The notes: a model not told the origin generated them from the sequence alone. A stretch of 52,882 nucleotides of DNA from an uncultured Lewinella sp. (GCA_913057785.1 CAJXPD010000032.1:1-52882), one strand, 5' to 3'; shown: positions 7,055 to 17,468, numbered from the stretch's first letter. Program-made: numbers and translations.

Positions 7055-8629
7055 CTAATCTTCCACCTTTTTCCATTTTTCACGTTTGAGTTCGAACTGA
7101 GAACCTGCGAGTCCGTCGTAAGCTTTCCTCAAGGGTTCATACTCTGGATTTACCGCGTGTGCTCCCCAGATACCTAACATTAATTTTAACCCTTCTTGGG
7201 ATTCAGGGTATTGTCCTTGATCATTAGTTCTAGTGATCCACTCCTCCAGTATTTTGCTATGCTCGTTCACGACTTCTTGGTACGCTGGATCATCAGCTAG
7301 ATTATTTAATTCAAAGGGGTCATCCTTGAGTGAGTATAATTCTTGTGCAGGTCGAATCTTTGAAAAAAAACGTTCTTGTACACTATCTAACAGTCCTTCA
7401 CTAGAAAGTTCTTTCATCGTTTTCACAAAAGCAACTTGATCAACATCCATATAGGTGGGTTGGGTGTAAGGTCGGTCGGTCATGAAGTTTCGGATGTATT
7501 TAAAATCCTTGGTTCGTACGGAACGAATGCGATCGATAGTGAAGTCACAACGATCTCGAGTAGAGATGACATATTGCCTGGGTTTTATTGCTTCACTAAA
7601 GATGTCTTGTCCTTCTATATATGCCGGGATAGGGATGCCAGCCAAAGCCAAAGCGCTGGGCCCTAAATCTAATCCGCTGACTAATGCATGGTTCGTTTCC
7701 CCTTTCCCAATCTTTTTCTTTTCGGTGTAATCCGCGATGAGCAAAGGAACTTTAATGCCGCCTTCATATAGAAACTGCTTGTGTCTGGTGAGCCGCATGC
7801 CATGATCGGAGAAAAAGAAGACGATGGTGTTCTTCAATAGCCCATGCTCTTCCAACTGCCCAATGATTGCTCCTACTTTCGCATCGGTAATGTGAATAGC
7901 ATCCAGGTGGTTGGCATATTCCTCAATGATCTCTGGATGTTTAGGTAAAAAGGGCGGAAGGTCAATTTTGGATCTATCTACAGGTTGCCGCACTTTCTCT
8001 CGAAAACTGCTTGAGAATATCTCTTTGCCCCCAGATAGCTGGATTTGGCCAAAAAAGGGAGCTTTTGTCTTCAAGTCTGCAAGATCTACTGCTTCTCCCT
8101 TTTTTCCATACAGGGGATGTTGCAGATACTCTTGTTGATAAAGTGCTTTTCGATCGTAGGCAAAATTATAATCGTCCTTCCCATTGTTAAAGGTGAAATA
8201 GCCCGCTTTTTGAAATAGTTCTGGGATAGTCTGGATGGAATCGGGTAAATGGATAGCTGATGCTAGGGTTCTGGAGCTATGGTGATTATGTGCTCCAAGA
8301 GTAGTGGACATCATGCCCGTAATGATGCTAGACCTACTTGGAGAGCAAACAGGAGCAGGCATAATGGCATTGGTGAATAAGACCCCGTTTTGAGCTATTG
8401 CATCGATATGAGGGGTTTGGACTAGATCAGAACCATAGCAACCAAGTATAGGTGATGTGTCTTCTAGCACAATCCAAAGAAGGTTAGGAGGTTGATTTAT
8501 TGTCCCAGTATTCTGTCGGCAAGCACCAAAACTTAAAAGAAGTAGGCTTACAAAAAATAGGTAGGTATCTTTTCCCATCGATATTTGGCTCAGATTTAAA
8601 GATGTATCAAGCTTATTCGTAGTCTTCAT
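7055..8629 (-). CDS. sulfatase lipoprotein (formylglycine-type arylsulfatase family S1)
   Basis: A 524-residue sulfatase that would remove sulfate esters, probably from a sulfated polysaccharide. The active-site motif is C95-S-P-S-R99 followed by SSIITG, where the cysteine is converted to formylglycine by a maturase that is not in this window. E56-D57 in IVLEDTSP and the later FFFSDHG (271-277) supply metal ligands. The signal peptide ends in LSFGAC, a lipobox, so the protein is anchored in a membrane facing the periplasm or surface. The ATG at 8576-8578 (MGKDTYLFF) would give a more normal signal peptide than the one at 8629, and I consider it equally likely. The gene follows the SusC/SusD/FG-GAP genes but is separated from them by a terminator. 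The exact substrate is unknown. Confidence 0.9.
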   Translation of the reverse strand: MKTTNKLDTSLNLSQISMGKDTYLFFVSLLLLSFGACRQNTGTINQPPNLLWIVLEDTSPILGCYGSDLVQTPHIDAIAQNGVLFTNAIMPAPVCSPSRSSIITGMMSTTLGAHNHHSSRTLASAIHLPDSIQTIPELFQKAGYFTFNNGKDDYNFAYDRKALYQQEYLQHPLYGKKGEAVDLADLKTKAPFFGQIQLSGGKEIFSSSFREKVRQPVDRSKIDLPPFLPKHPEIIEEYANHLDAIHITDAKVGAIIGQLEEHGLLKNTIVFFFSDHGMRLTRHKQFLYEGGIKVPLLIADYTEKKKIGKGETNHALVSGLDLGPSALALAGIPIPAYIEGQDIFSEAIKPRQYVISTRDRCDFTIDRIRSVRTKDFKYIRNFMTDRPYTQPTYMDVDQVAFVKTMKELSSEGLLDSVQERFFSKIRPAQELYSLKDDPFELNNLADDPAYQEVVNEHSKILEEWITRTNDQGQYPESQEGLKLMLGIWGAHAVNPEYEPLRKAYDGLAGSQFELKREKWKKVED

Positions 8630-8764
8630 CGTGCTAGCTTTCTGCTAAATGCTATACAGATTGAACTTTTAATCCTATCCAGTTAAAGATAATAGCTGCG
8701 CTTTTCGTTTCTTTCATTTATACAAAGTATAGACCTGATTAAGGCGTAACAGGTCCTTTAGAGT

Positions 8765-8802
8765 AAAAAAAGTCAGGCTATATAACAATGATAAAGCCTG
8801 AC
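8765..8802 (-). terminator. intrinsic terminator after the FG-GAP gene
   Basis: On the minus strand GTCAGGCT (8802-8795) pairs perfectly with AGCCTGAC (8779-8772), followed directly by seven T residues (8771-8765). This is a canonical intrinsic terminator for the FG-GAP gene, which ends at 8868. It implies that the sulfatase has its own promoter or depends on read-through. Confidence 0.8.
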
Positions 8803-8867
8803 GAAATTATGGATAAATGAAACTAAATAATTAGTCAAATGGCTAAGATGACCGGTTTAGCCCAATA

Positions 8868-11800
8868 TTAATCTAAACTCAAACTTGATACGGATTGCAG
8901 GCGTTCTGGACACCTGATCATTTGTAATCGATCATTGTTCTTGGCTACCAACAGGTGGCGTTCTCCTTTTTGCTTTAGCAGCGCCATTCCCCGCACATCA
9001 CCCACAATTTTGAGCCCAGATTCCATCATGCTTTGAGCCTCAAATCCGCCTAGTCCATCCCCTTTTAAGAAGAGACCAAAACTGGCATCGTTGCGAGGTG
9101 TTTCTACCTCGGCATTGTATAGATTTCCAGCCAATACCAGGTCTTGAATCCCATCCGAATCGAAGTCCGCTACCACAAATTTATTTATACTAGATATCTG
9201 AGCCTGTTGCGGCAAGGCACGTGCCTTGAAGCTACCTCCTTGATTCTCCAGGTAAATGCTGGCAAAAGAAGTGATCTCGTAGCTGAGGGCCTCTTCTAAT
9301 AGCTTTGTGGTATAAATCTGCTTCAGATTAGCGCTAGCAAAGGAGTTGTAATCTTTGAATTTTGCCTTAATGGCCGGCATTTGTTGGGAGGAGCATTGGC
9401 GTCCACGTACTGGAAATTCTATTTCGTCTTTTTCATAACTCAAGACGATGTCGGCGCTACGGTTGGCATCAAAATCATTGAGATAAACCTTGAAAGGTGC
9501 CGCTGGACTAGCCTGATATTTGTAGTTCTGACCTAGGTTGCCAACGACCAGGTCCTCGTCGCCATCATTATCAAAATCTCCTTTTTGAATATCAAACCAC
9601 CAACCCCGATAATCCTCTTCCAGGAATTTCTCCGAAACATCTGCAAAGGTTCCATCCGTATTATTTTGAAAAAACTTTATCGGCATCCACTCTCCAACGA
9701 CAACCAGATCTTGCCAACCATCTTGGTTGAAGTCTAACCAGGTGGAGGCACTGACCAGACCTAGTTCTTTTAAGTCAGGTAGGGATTTTTGGGTAGCATC
9801 AATAAACTTAACCCCTTCAGGGGTACTAACATTTTCCAAAAGATGTGAATCGGCAGGGTACGGATACTGTTTAGGGACGAGGCGTCCGCCAACAAATAGG
9901 TCCAAGTCGCCATCCTGATCAAAATCGCAAGTAGAGACATTGAGGTTACTACCTTTTAGAGAAGGAATGGCTTCCTTGTTTCTGCGGAATTGATTGTTTC
10001 CGAGGTTTTCATAAAACCGGTCTTCATATCCATCGGAATTAGGCTTGAACTCGTTTCCACCGCTAGCGATGTAGAAATCCTGATCTCCATCTTGGTCAGC
10101 ATCGAAAATCACGATTCCCAAGTCCTCATAATATTTGTCGTTGAAAAGAGCTGGAACAGATAGAGCTTCAAATTTTCCTTTTTCCGTCTGCAAATAAACG
10201 GAAGAAACCTGGCCTATAGCACTGCCAACAATGTAGTCGTCCCTTCCGTCACCATTTAGGTCTCCTACTGCCAATGCTGGCCCTAAGGTGGAGTTCTTAT
10301 GGGGTAACAGCACCTCTGATTCGAAATCATTGAATGGGTTCTCCTCGTGCTTGAACAGTGTTTCATCCTCGATCGTTTGAAACAATCTTGAGTTCTGACT
10401 CTGGGCTATTACTTGTTTTTGTGATTTACCAGCAGCTTCATTATAGGAGATGCTCAGTCTCTGATTTGCGGCTACATCAACCTGTTTTGTGGTTGTACCA
10501 TCTGGCCATTTTACGATCAAACTATCTATTAACTGATTATCACCTAGTCCGAAGTGAAGTAAGGGGGAAACGGATGATAGATAACCGCGAACCAGATTGT
10601 ATTCTTGCACTTGTAGTCCTTCCTTCGAATGTAGATAGACTCTGCTGCCTTGGGGCAAAACCTTATCGTCTCCCTTAAGGTCAACGATAAGGTAATTGCG
10701 GTTTTTCGTATTGTTTCGGTAAAGACTGGCTTTGTCCTCCAGATTATTGATGACTAAGTCGAGATCGCCATCATTGTCTAAATCTGAGTAGGCAACTCCA
10801 TTTGAAAAGGTTTTTTCTTCGAAGCCCCAAGATTGTGCCTGATTAGAGAATGTTAGGTCTCCATTGTTTTTAAATAGGTAGTTGCTTAGTTTTTCCGAGG
10901 GTATCTTGTCTAGGTAATTCAATAGACCTACCTCTTCTTCCTTGTTCTTGTAGTTGGGGTCATTTTCCATTTTTTCAAAAAACGCTCGATGTTCACCGTA
11001 AAAATCCTTGTTGTTGACATCGCGCCGGATTCCGTTGGTAACGAAAAGGTCCTTCCAACCGTCATTGTCGAGGTCGGCGAGCAACCCGCCCCAACTCCAA
11101 TCAGTCGAGGAGACCCCCGCTAACCTGGCTATATTGCTAAAAAGTGGTAACTCACCTGCCTGGTTCCCGTTATTTAATTGGAGTGAATTCTGCATGTATT
11201 GATGATGCAGGCCAAGGTGTACAGATTTGTAAAAAGCATCGGGGTCCATGGAAGACATATTGGCCTTCGACCGGAAGTTGTCTTCAGCTGACATGTCGAG
11301 TTGGAAGATGTCGAAATGGCCATCATTGTTGAAATCAGCGATATCTGCGCCCATACCAAAGAAGGAAGTTTGCTGTAGGCAGGCATCGATCTGATTGGTA
11401 AAGGTGCCGTCCTGATTATTGATAAATAGAAAATCAGGGGCATTAAAATCGTTCGAAATGAATAGGTCTATGTAGCCATCCTCGTTGATATCTGAGGCAA
11501 CCACTCCAAGACTTAGGCCAAAGGAGCTTAGGCCGGCCTCTGCAGTGACGTCGGTAAATACTCCACCATCATTTCTATACAGTCTATCTGAATCTGCAGC
11601 CGAGTGATTGTCCAACATGTAGTGATAATATTCGACTGGCGCCGTAAAACTGGTAGGTGGGTAGTTGATCACATATAAATCGAGATCTCCATCTTTATCA
11701 TAGTCAAAAAAGGTTGAGTGCATACTTACCCCATCGCAATCTATTCCATATTCCTTAGCTTTTTCTGTAAAAGTATTGTCCTGATTATTGATGTACAGTA

Positions 11801-12218
11801 CGTTGTTGTGTGGTGGATTTTTACCGCTAACTGAGCAGTAGATATCCAGATATCCATCTTGGTTAATATCGACAAAAGTAGTCCCTGAATACCATCTCTC
11901 GTCTCCACTGATACCCGCACTTTGGGAGATGTCTTTAAACTGGAAATTACCTTGATTTAGGTACAACTTGTTGGGAACCATATTTCCCGTAAAAAAAATA
12001 TCTTCCAGGCCATCATTGTTGATGTCGCCGGTGGATACTCCACCACCTAAATACATATAGGGGTAAGTGAAGTAATTGTACTTATGGGTCTCAGTCAGTT
12101 CATTGGCAAAATCAATTCCACTCTGTGCGGGTTCAATTTTAGAGAAGGTAGTGCTTGCCTCTTGCTCACATGAACAAATGAATCCGACCAGAAACGCAAA
12201 ACATAAATATTTTTTCAT
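8868..12218 (-). CDS. FG-GAP/VCBS-repeat lipoprotein with ASPIC/UnbV domain
   Basis: About 1116 residues when started at the ATG at 12216-12218, which gives a short signal peptide ending at lipobox C17 (MKKYLCFAFLVGFICSC). It contains about thirteen FG-GAP/VCBS calcium-binding loops of the form D-x-D/N-x-DG-x-x-D (for example DINNDGLEDIFF, DFDQDGDLDLFV, DFDNDGDEDLVV), predicting a beta-propeller or tandem propellers. A middle ASPIC/UnbV domain lies between the two sets of loops, with LHFGLGDNQLIDSLIVKWPD. Such proteins often follow SusC/SusD pairs in marine Bacteroidota and are thought to help hold glycans at the cell surface. An in-frame ATG at 12293 would add 25 residues without a signal-like character. 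The function is inferred from context. Confidence 0.85.
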   Translation of the reverse strand: MKKYLCFAFLVGFICSCEQEASTTFSKIEPAQSGIDFANELTETHKYNYFTYPYMYLGGGVSTGDINNDGLEDIFFTGNMVPNKLYLNQGNFQFKDISQSAGISGDERWYSGTTFVDINQDGYLDIYCSVSGKNPPHNNVLYINNQDNTFTEKAKEYGIDCDGVSMHSTFFDYDKDGDLDLYVINYPPTSFTAPVEYYHYMLDNHSAADSDRLYRNDGGVFTDVTAEAGLSSFGLSLGVVASDINEDGYIDLFISNDFNAPDFLFINNQDGTFTNQIDACLQQTSFFGMGADIADFNNDGHFDIFQLDMSAEDNFRSKANMSSMDPDAFYKSVHLGLHHQYMQNSLQLNNGNQAGELPLFSNIARLAGVSSTDWSWGGLLADLDNDGWKDLFVTNGIRRDVNNKDFYGEHRAFFEKMENDPNYKNKEEEVGLLNYLDKIPSEKLSNYLFKNNGDLTFSNQAQSWGFEEKTFSNGVAYSDLDNDGDLDLVINNLEDKASLYRNNTKNRNYLIVDLKGDDKVLPQGSRVYLHSKEGLQVQEYNLVRGYLSSVSPLLHFGLGDNQLIDSLIVKWPDGTTTKQVDVAANQRLSISYNEAAGKSQKQVIAQSQNSRLFQTIEDETLFKHEENPFNDFESEVLLPHKNSTLGPALAVGDLNGDGRDDYIVGSAIGQVSSVYLQTEKGKFEALSVPALFNDKYYEDLGIVIFDADQDGDQDFYIASGGNEFKPNSDGYEDRFYENLGNNQFRRNKEAIPSLKGSNLNVSTCDFDQDGDLDLFVGGRLVPKQYPYPADSHLLENVSTPEGVKFIDATQKSLPDLKELGLVSASTWLDFNQDGWQDLVVVGEWMPIKFFQNNTDGTFADVSEKFLEEDYRGWWFDIQKGDFDNDGDEDLVVGNLGQNYKYQASPAAPFKVYLNDFDANRSADIVLSYEKDEIEFPVRGRQCSSQQMPAIKAKFKDYNSFASANLKQIYTTKLLEEALSYEITSFASIYLENQGGSFKARALPQQAQISSINKFVVADFDSDGIQDLVLAGNLYNAEVETPRNDASFGLFLKGDGLGGFEAQSMMESGLKIVGDVRGMALLKQKGERHLLVAKNNDRLQMIRCPERLQSVSSLSLD

Positions 12219-12300
12219 TGCAATACGGGATTCAGGCGCCTTCCATCCATGCTGATGACATCGGTATTTTTGGAAAGGCATAGTGTTTAACATTTATCCA

Positions 12301-12341
12301 TTTTGAAAAGAGTAGCCCCAGCCCAGAAGCTGGGGCCACTC
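12301..12341 (-). terminator. hairpin between susD and the FG-GAP gene
   Basis: On the minus strand GAGTGGCCCCAGC (12341-12329) pairs with GCTGGGGCTACTC (12322-12310) over 13 positions with one G-U wobble and a 6-base loop, followed by TTTTC. It sits 34 bases after the susD stop and before the FG-GAP start at 12218. It probably acts as a partial terminator or RNA-stability element that lowers expression of the downstream gene relative to SusC/SusD. Confidence 0.65.
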
Positions 12342-12374
12342 AAGAATGCTATTTATGATAAGATTGATGTACGC

Positions 12375-14243
12375 TTAGTATCCTGGGTTTTGTATCAACG
12401 AAGGATCTCTATCGATCTCCGTTTGACTGATCGGCATAAAGTACACATGGTCTTGCCAGATTCTATTCTCGAATACGATGTTGGTAGGTGTATAGGTATA
12501 ATCGAAAAGTGTTGGATCTTTGCGATAATCTACCACCGTGGTGCCAGGTTTTTGCGTAGCTTGGATCAACACCTGTTGCACTTGTTGATTGAGTGACCGA
12601 GGTCCTTCCAGCCAACGTTTCATATCGAATAAGCGAGCGTCCTCATTCACTAGTTCTTTATCGCGTTCTCGCTTATACAGCTCCAGCAGCTCATCTCCCG
12701 TTGCAGTGACAGCAGGTAAACCATTTCTAAATCTCAACCTATCCAGCCATGCTTTAGCTTCTGCCTCATCACCAAGATTGATATTCGCTTCAACATAGTT
12801 CAATAAGATCTCAGAGTATCTTATATATGGAGCGTCAATCTTCTGTAGGTTATTAGGCCAAGAAGCTGGTAAGGTTGGATCTGAAAATTTCTTGAAATAG
12901 TAGCCTGTTCTGGAACCGTTCCAATCTTCGATGGGCCCCTGTCGAGTATCTACACCATTGATGATGGTACCATCCGATAAAGTGTAAAACCCAGTTTGGA
13001 TTTCATTAAATTTATCAAACTTCACAACATCATCCGTCCTTGGTTTCCAAGGTGCTCCGTCAAATAAGAAGGTAGCGTAAAAACGGGCTTCTCGGTCGTC
13101 ATAGGGAGCAGCGGCGTGGTCTGGATTGTTCCAGTCAAAATTGGTTCCATCAGCCAAGGTGTACTTGGAAACTAGCGCTTCAGTTGGAGTAGTTCCAGCC
13201 CATTCGTGATAGCCATTAGGACCATGATACAGCGCAACCATACCTGGGCCTTGAGACCAACCATCCCCTCCAGGGTAGGTTCTTGAGCCAAAACCAAATT
13301 CTTCGATGAGTCGCCCCCAAATGAAATCTTGGTTCAGATCTCCCTCTCTCCATATGGCCTCGTAATTTTGAACGGCTTCATCATGTGGAGCAGGAGCAGC
13401 GTAGTCCAGCTTGTATCCACTGGTTGCATCCAATAGTGCTTTGGAGGCAGCCTTAGCCGCTTGCCAACGTTGTTCTTGACTGCCACTGGTGTACCCAATT
13501 AGCTCCTTGTTGCTATAAGCGGCAATGGTGGCTACGGAAGAAGCTTTGGAGGGTTCGTATAGATCACTAGCAGCATGAGTCAAAACTCTAGACTTCAACG
13601 CTAATGCAGTAATCTTATGTGCACGTGCCTTGCTTGCAGGGGCATCTTCCAATAACTTGATGGCTTGATCAAGGTCAGAGACTATTAGGTTCACTGTTGC
13701 CTCAAAAGTGCCACGTGGATTATTAGCTTCACTATCCAAAGTTAGTGGCTCTGTCAAAAGTACAACTCCACCAAATTGTCTCATGAGCTGAGAATAAAAA
13801 TATCCTCTCATAAAGTAAGCTTCTCCCAATAATTGCTGCGTGAAAGCTTCGGGGAAGCCCGCTTCGTTGAGGGTGAGTCGCTCAATAGCAATATTTGCAC
13901 CGCGGATAAACGGATATAACCGAGACCAACTGAGCCATTGCATGTCCATATAACTGCCCGCAGGGTTCATTTTACCTTCGGTGTAGCCATCCACACCTCT
14001 ACCTGGGTGAGTAAATACGGCTTGATCGGTAAAGGCATCTGTGGTCTCCTCTCGGGTTAGGGTACCAGCCCAGGTTCCTTGATACAAATCGAGCACTGCT
14101 GCCTCGGCAAGCTTTTGCGATGTCCAGACACTACTTTCCGCCACCTCACTCAGTGGAGTGGTTTCGAGGAAGTCATCATTACAACTAGCCAAAACAAGTC
14201 CAATGACGAGTAATGATAGTATTTTATAAATATTTGTCTTCAT
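12375..14243 (-). CDS. SusD/RagB-family nutrient-binding outer-membrane lipoprotein
   Basis: A 622-residue SusD-like lipoprotein, the surface glycan-binding lid of a SusC/SusD importer. The signal peptide runs to lipobox C21 (LVLASC), followed by NDDFLETTPLSEVAE, the classic SusD N-terminus. The helical TPR-like core includes QLLGEAYFMRGYFYSQLMRQ and ALALKSRVLTHAASDLY. The C-terminal part has the typical PYIRYSEILLNYVEANINLG and RLFDMKRW motifs. Its length is slightly above the family average. It begins 12 bases after the susC stop, so the two are co-transcribed and the products form a complex. The substrate is unknown; the nearby sulfatase suggests a sulfated glycan. Confidence 0.95.
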   Translation of the reverse strand: MKTNIYKILSLLVIGLVLASCNDDFLETTPLSEVAESSVWTSQKLAEAAVLDLYQGTWAGTLTREETTDAFTDQAVFTHPGRGVDGYTEGKMNPAGSYMDMQWLSWSRLYPFIRGANIAIERLTLNEAGFPEAFTQQLLGEAYFMRGYFYSQLMRQFGGVVLLTEPLTLDSEANNPRGTFEATVNLIVSDLDQAIKLLEDAPASKARAHKITALALKSRVLTHAASDLYEPSKASSVATIAAYSNKELIGYTSGSQEQRWQAAKAASKALLDATSGYKLDYAAPAPHDEAVQNYEAIWREGDLNQDFIWGRLIEEFGFGSRTYPGGDGWSQGPGMVALYHGPNGYHEWAGTTPTEALVSKYTLADGTNFDWNNPDHAAAPYDDREARFYATFLFDGAPWKPRTDDVVKFDKFNEIQTGFYTLSDGTIINGVDTRQGPIEDWNGSRTGYYFKKFSDPTLPASWPNNLQKIDAPYIRYSEILLNYVEANINLGDEAEAKAWLDRLRFRNGLPAVTATGDELLELYKRERDKELVNEDARLFDMKRWLEGPRSLNQQVQQVLIQATQKPGTTVVDYRKDPTLFDYTYTPTNIVFENRIWQDHVYFMPISQTEIDRDPSLIQNPGY

Positions 14244-14255
14244 TATTATTTTGAT

Positions 14256-17200
14256 TTAAAAAGTTATTCGCAATCCTGCAATAAGCGTTTTCAACATTGG
14301 ATAACCTTCACCATTGTTTAGTGCTGCGCCACTCGCGTTTCTAGTTGACCCCACATTAGTACCCCCTTGCGTGATTTCTGGATCAAATGGGAAATCGGTA
14401 ATGGTGATCAAGTTGGTTCCAGAAACAGATACTCTTAAATTCTTGGCACCAATACGTTGCAGAATGGTAGGGCTGAAATTGTAACCAATCTCTAAAGTCT
14501 TCAAACGGATATAGTCTCTAGTGAGTAGAGCATAGTCCGTCTGACCAGAATACCATTGGTCACCGCGGTCAGCCAAACGTGGGAAAGGAGCATTAGGGTT
14601 ATCAATAGACCAGGCTCTTTCAGCTACTTCTCGTTGTACATTGGCCAGCGTACCGGACATGAAACTCCACTCATAACGGTTGAAACCACCAGTGGCCCCT
14701 GCCCAGTACATGTTGAAGTCAAAGTTTTTGTAGGACAAAGCTGTGTTGAAGCCAAACTGAGTGTCTGCAAAAGCACTTCCACCTGTACGAATCTTGTCTT
14801 CAGGTCCAATTTTACCATCACCACTAATATCAGCTACACGGGCATCTCCTGGTCTCAAGACAGGAGTAACACCACTATAATCTAAGGTCTCAGCATCAAT
14901 TTCTGCCTGACTTCTGAATACTCCCACAAAACGGTATAGTAAAGGACGGCCAATTTCTCCCCCTGTTTCCCGCTGCCAAGGGCGATCTGATAAATCGGGC
15001 TCATCAATAAATATGAGCTTATTGTCAGAGTTACTAAAGTTCACCGTAAAGTTGTAAGTCAACCCACCACCATTGGGCTGACCACCACGTAGACCCAAAC
15101 TTATCTCGAATCCTTGGTTCTCAAACTCCCCTATATTCTGAGCAGGTGGAGTAATACCGGTATATTGTGGTAAGGTCTTATTAGGGAGGGTCAGAATGTC
15201 TTCTCGGGTATTCTTGAATACATCAAACCCAAATGTGAGTCGATTACTCAACATTTCTAAGTCAAACCCAAAATTGATCGAGGTGGCAGTTTCCCAAGTA
15301 ATATTCGGATTGGGTACCTTGGTTTCATAGGCTGTGGTAACCACATTGCCAAGCCCTGTTGCCGATAGCCCATAAGACGCAAGAAACTGGAAAGGCGCTA
15401 CGTTATCATTACCCAACTGTCCATAAGAACCTCTTAGCTTGAAGTAATCAAAGAAAGGCAATGCTTGCTTGAAGAAAGGTTCTTCGGATGCTACCCATCC
15501 TAGAGAAAGTCCAGGGAAGAAACCATAGCGATTATCTTTTGGGAAAAGATAAGAACCGTCATATCTAAATAGTGCTTCAATGAGATACTTAAACTTATAG
15601 GCATAGTTCACCCGACCATAATAATTCAAGCGAAACGCTTCACTAGCATTACCAAGACTAAATTGCCCATCATTACCACCAAGAGTAAGCTGGCTCAATT
15701 CATTGGATAAGAAAAACCGCTTGAAGGCTCTGGTATAGGTCCTACTGGACTCTTCCCGAGTGATTCCTCCCAATACTTTAAAAGAATGATCCCCAAAATC
15801 TTTCTCATAAGAGGCATTGATCGTGGCGGTAAGGTCTGTTCTGGTGGTATGGTCTTGGGTAAGACTAGGATCTCCAGGTCCCCTTTGTGCCGCTGTCAGA
15901 CCAGATGAATTCCTGTTTACGCCATCCCAAGTGTAGAGTACCCAGGGTCGATTCCACTGCTTGAAATCGTAATTCATTTTGTCGAAGGAAGCATTGGCAC
16001 GCAACTGAAGCCCTTCGATTCCAGGAATCTTCAAGGTCATACCAAGGTTACTTTGAACAAAATTAGTGCTATGATCATTGAAGCCAGGTAGGTCTGTAAC
16101 ACGGATAGCAGGGTTGTTTCCATTCTCAATATCCGGTCCAAATTCACCTGAAGGCCAATAAGCGGGGAACCAAGGATATTGCCGAATAAGGTCAGCAATT
16201 GGGTTGCCACGAGTGTAGGTGTAATTCTCTTCTTGTCGAGAATACAAACCTAAATCAAAGGACAAGTAATTGTTGATTTTCGCGTCCAGGTTCAATCGGA
16301 GATCATACTGCGAAAAGCCCTTAGGCGCATTCTTGAAGTTGATCCCTTGTGTAAGGTAGCCCAAAGAGGCGAGATAGTTAATGTGATCCGTCCCACCGGA
16401 TACCTGGAGGTTCTGGCGTTGGGTGGGCGCGTTATTACGCGATACCTCTCCAAACCAATCGGTATCAGGGAAGGCCCATAGATCATTACCGGCGGCTGTG
16501 TTGTTGATCCGTTCCGTTGGATAGGTTGGGTTTAATACTTCCCCATTAGGGCGAGTAAAAGGTTGTCCGCGAACCGCATTGGCCGCTTCCCATTCATTGG
16601 TAGGTAGTTTATACACATTGAGCAGGTTAACCAGGTCCATATATTCGGCGCCAGTCAACATTTCTGGTACTTGTGTAAAGTTTTGCCAGCCATAGTTTGA
16701 CGTAATTTGCACCGTAGGGCGACCGCTTTTACCTCGTTTGGTGGTTACTAGAATAACTCCATTTGCAGCCCGAGCACCATAGATGGCAGCTGAGGCATCC
16801 TTCAATACCGAGATACTTTCGATATCAGCAGGATTGATTCTGGAGAGACCCCCAGCACGATTGGGAATTCCATCAATAACAACAAGAGCAGAAGTGTTGT
16901 TAAAGGTGTTGGTTCCCCGAACCCTGATAGCCGGATCGTCGGCCCCGGGTACAGCACTTCGAGTATCGATATACAAGCCTGGTACCTTTCCAGCTAACGC
17001 AGCTCCCAAGTTTGGAGAAGAGGACTTTTCGAGTTCTTCACCGCCTACTGCAGCCACAGAACCTGTCAAGGTTGCTTTCCTTTGTGTACCGTAGCCTACT
17101 ACTACCACTTCTTCTAGGACTTCAGTATCAGCCGCTAAGTTTACATCAATTTGAGATCTGTTGTTTACCGCAATTTCTTGTGTACTAAAGCCCGTATACG

Positions 17201-17468
17201 AAAACACCAAAGTGGCATCTCCTGCGGCACTGATTGAGTAATTGCCATCAATGTCTGTGACGGTACCCGTACTAGTACCTTTGACGGTAATTGTGGCCCC
17301 TATCAAGGGCTCATTTTCTGCCAATGACATGACTGTGCCGGAAACAGTCATGTTTTGGGCATAGGAACTGGATAGGAACATGACACTGAATAACAAGAGA
17401 CTTGTTAGACAGGCATAATGTCTTATCACAATCCTACAACTGGATCTAGATAGGTTTTTCATTTTCAT
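14256..17468 (-). CDS. SusC/RagA-family TonB-linked outer-membrane transporter
   Basis: A 1070-residue TonB-dependent transporter that would import an oligosaccharide or other polymer across the outer membrane. A signal peptide (1-38, ending SSSYAQ) is followed by a carboxypeptidase-D-regulatory-like domain (41-114). Then come the TonB-box-like EEVVVVGYGTQRK (119-131), the plug domain (to about 240, including VLKDASAAIYGARAANGVIL) and a 22-strand-type barrel that ends in a terminal phenylalanine (LIAGLRITF). Length is typical. The 5' side holds an unusually long gene-free region, and the GntR/LacI-type regulator gene lies beyond it on the same strand. Confidence 0.95.
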   Translation of the reverse strand: MKMKNLSRSSCRIVIRHYACLTSLLLFSVMFLSSSYAQNMTVSGTVMSLAENEPLIGATITVKGTSTGTVTDIDGNYSISAAGDATLVFSYTGFSTQEIAVNNRSQIDVNLAADTEVLEEVVVVGYGTQRKATLTGSVAAVGGEELEKSSSPNLGAALAGKVPGLYIDTRSAVPGADDPAIRVRGTNTFNNTSALVVIDGIPNRAGGLSRINPADIESISVLKDASAAIYGARAANGVILVTTKRGKSGRPTVQITSNYGWQNFTQVPEMLTGAEYMDLVNLLNVYKLPTNEWEAANAVRGQPFTRPNGEVLNPTYPTERINNTAAGNDLWAFPDTDWFGEVSRNNAPTQRQNLQVSGGTDHINYLASLGYLTQGINFKNAPKGFSQYDLRLNLDAKINNYLSFDLGLYSRQEENYTYTRGNPIADLIRQYPWFPAYWPSGEFGPDIENGNNPAIRVTDLPGFNDHSTNFVQSNLGMTLKIPGIEGLQLRANASFDKMNYDFKQWNRPWVLYTWDGVNRNSSGLTAAQRGPGDPSLTQDHTTRTDLTATINASYEKDFGDHSFKVLGGITREESSRTYTRAFKRFFLSNELSQLTLGGNDGQFSLGNASEAFRLNYYGRVNYAYKFKYLIEALFRYDGSYLFPKDNRYGFFPGLSLGWVASEEPFFKQALPFFDYFKLRGSYGQLGNDNVAPFQFLASYGLSATGLGNVVTTAYETKVPNPNITWETATSINFGFDLEMLSNRLTFGFDVFKNTREDILTLPNKTLPQYTGITPPAQNIGEFENQGFEISLGLRGGQPNGGGLTYNFTVNFSNSDNKLIFIDEPDLSDRPWQRETGGEIGRPLLYRFVGVFRSQAEIDAETLDYSGVTPVLRPGDARVADISGDGKIGPEDKIRTGGSAFADTQFGFNTALSYKNFDFNMYWAGATGGFNRYEWSFMSGTLANVQREVAERAWSIDNPNAPFPRLADRGDQWYSGQTDYALLTRDYIRLKTLEIGYNFSPTILQRIGAKNLRVSVSGTNLITITDFPFDPEITQGGTNVGSTRNASGAALNNGEGYPMLKTLIAGLRITF

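Noticed and set aside
7055..8629. Sulfatase as a phosphodiesterase or other alkaline-phosphatase-superfamily enzyme
   Set aside because: The CSPSR motif followed by SxxTG is specific for the formylglycine-type sulfatases.
12219..12293. Upstream start for the FG-GAP lipoprotein
   Set aside because: The extra 25 residues are polar and place the hydrophobic signal segment too far from the N-terminus.
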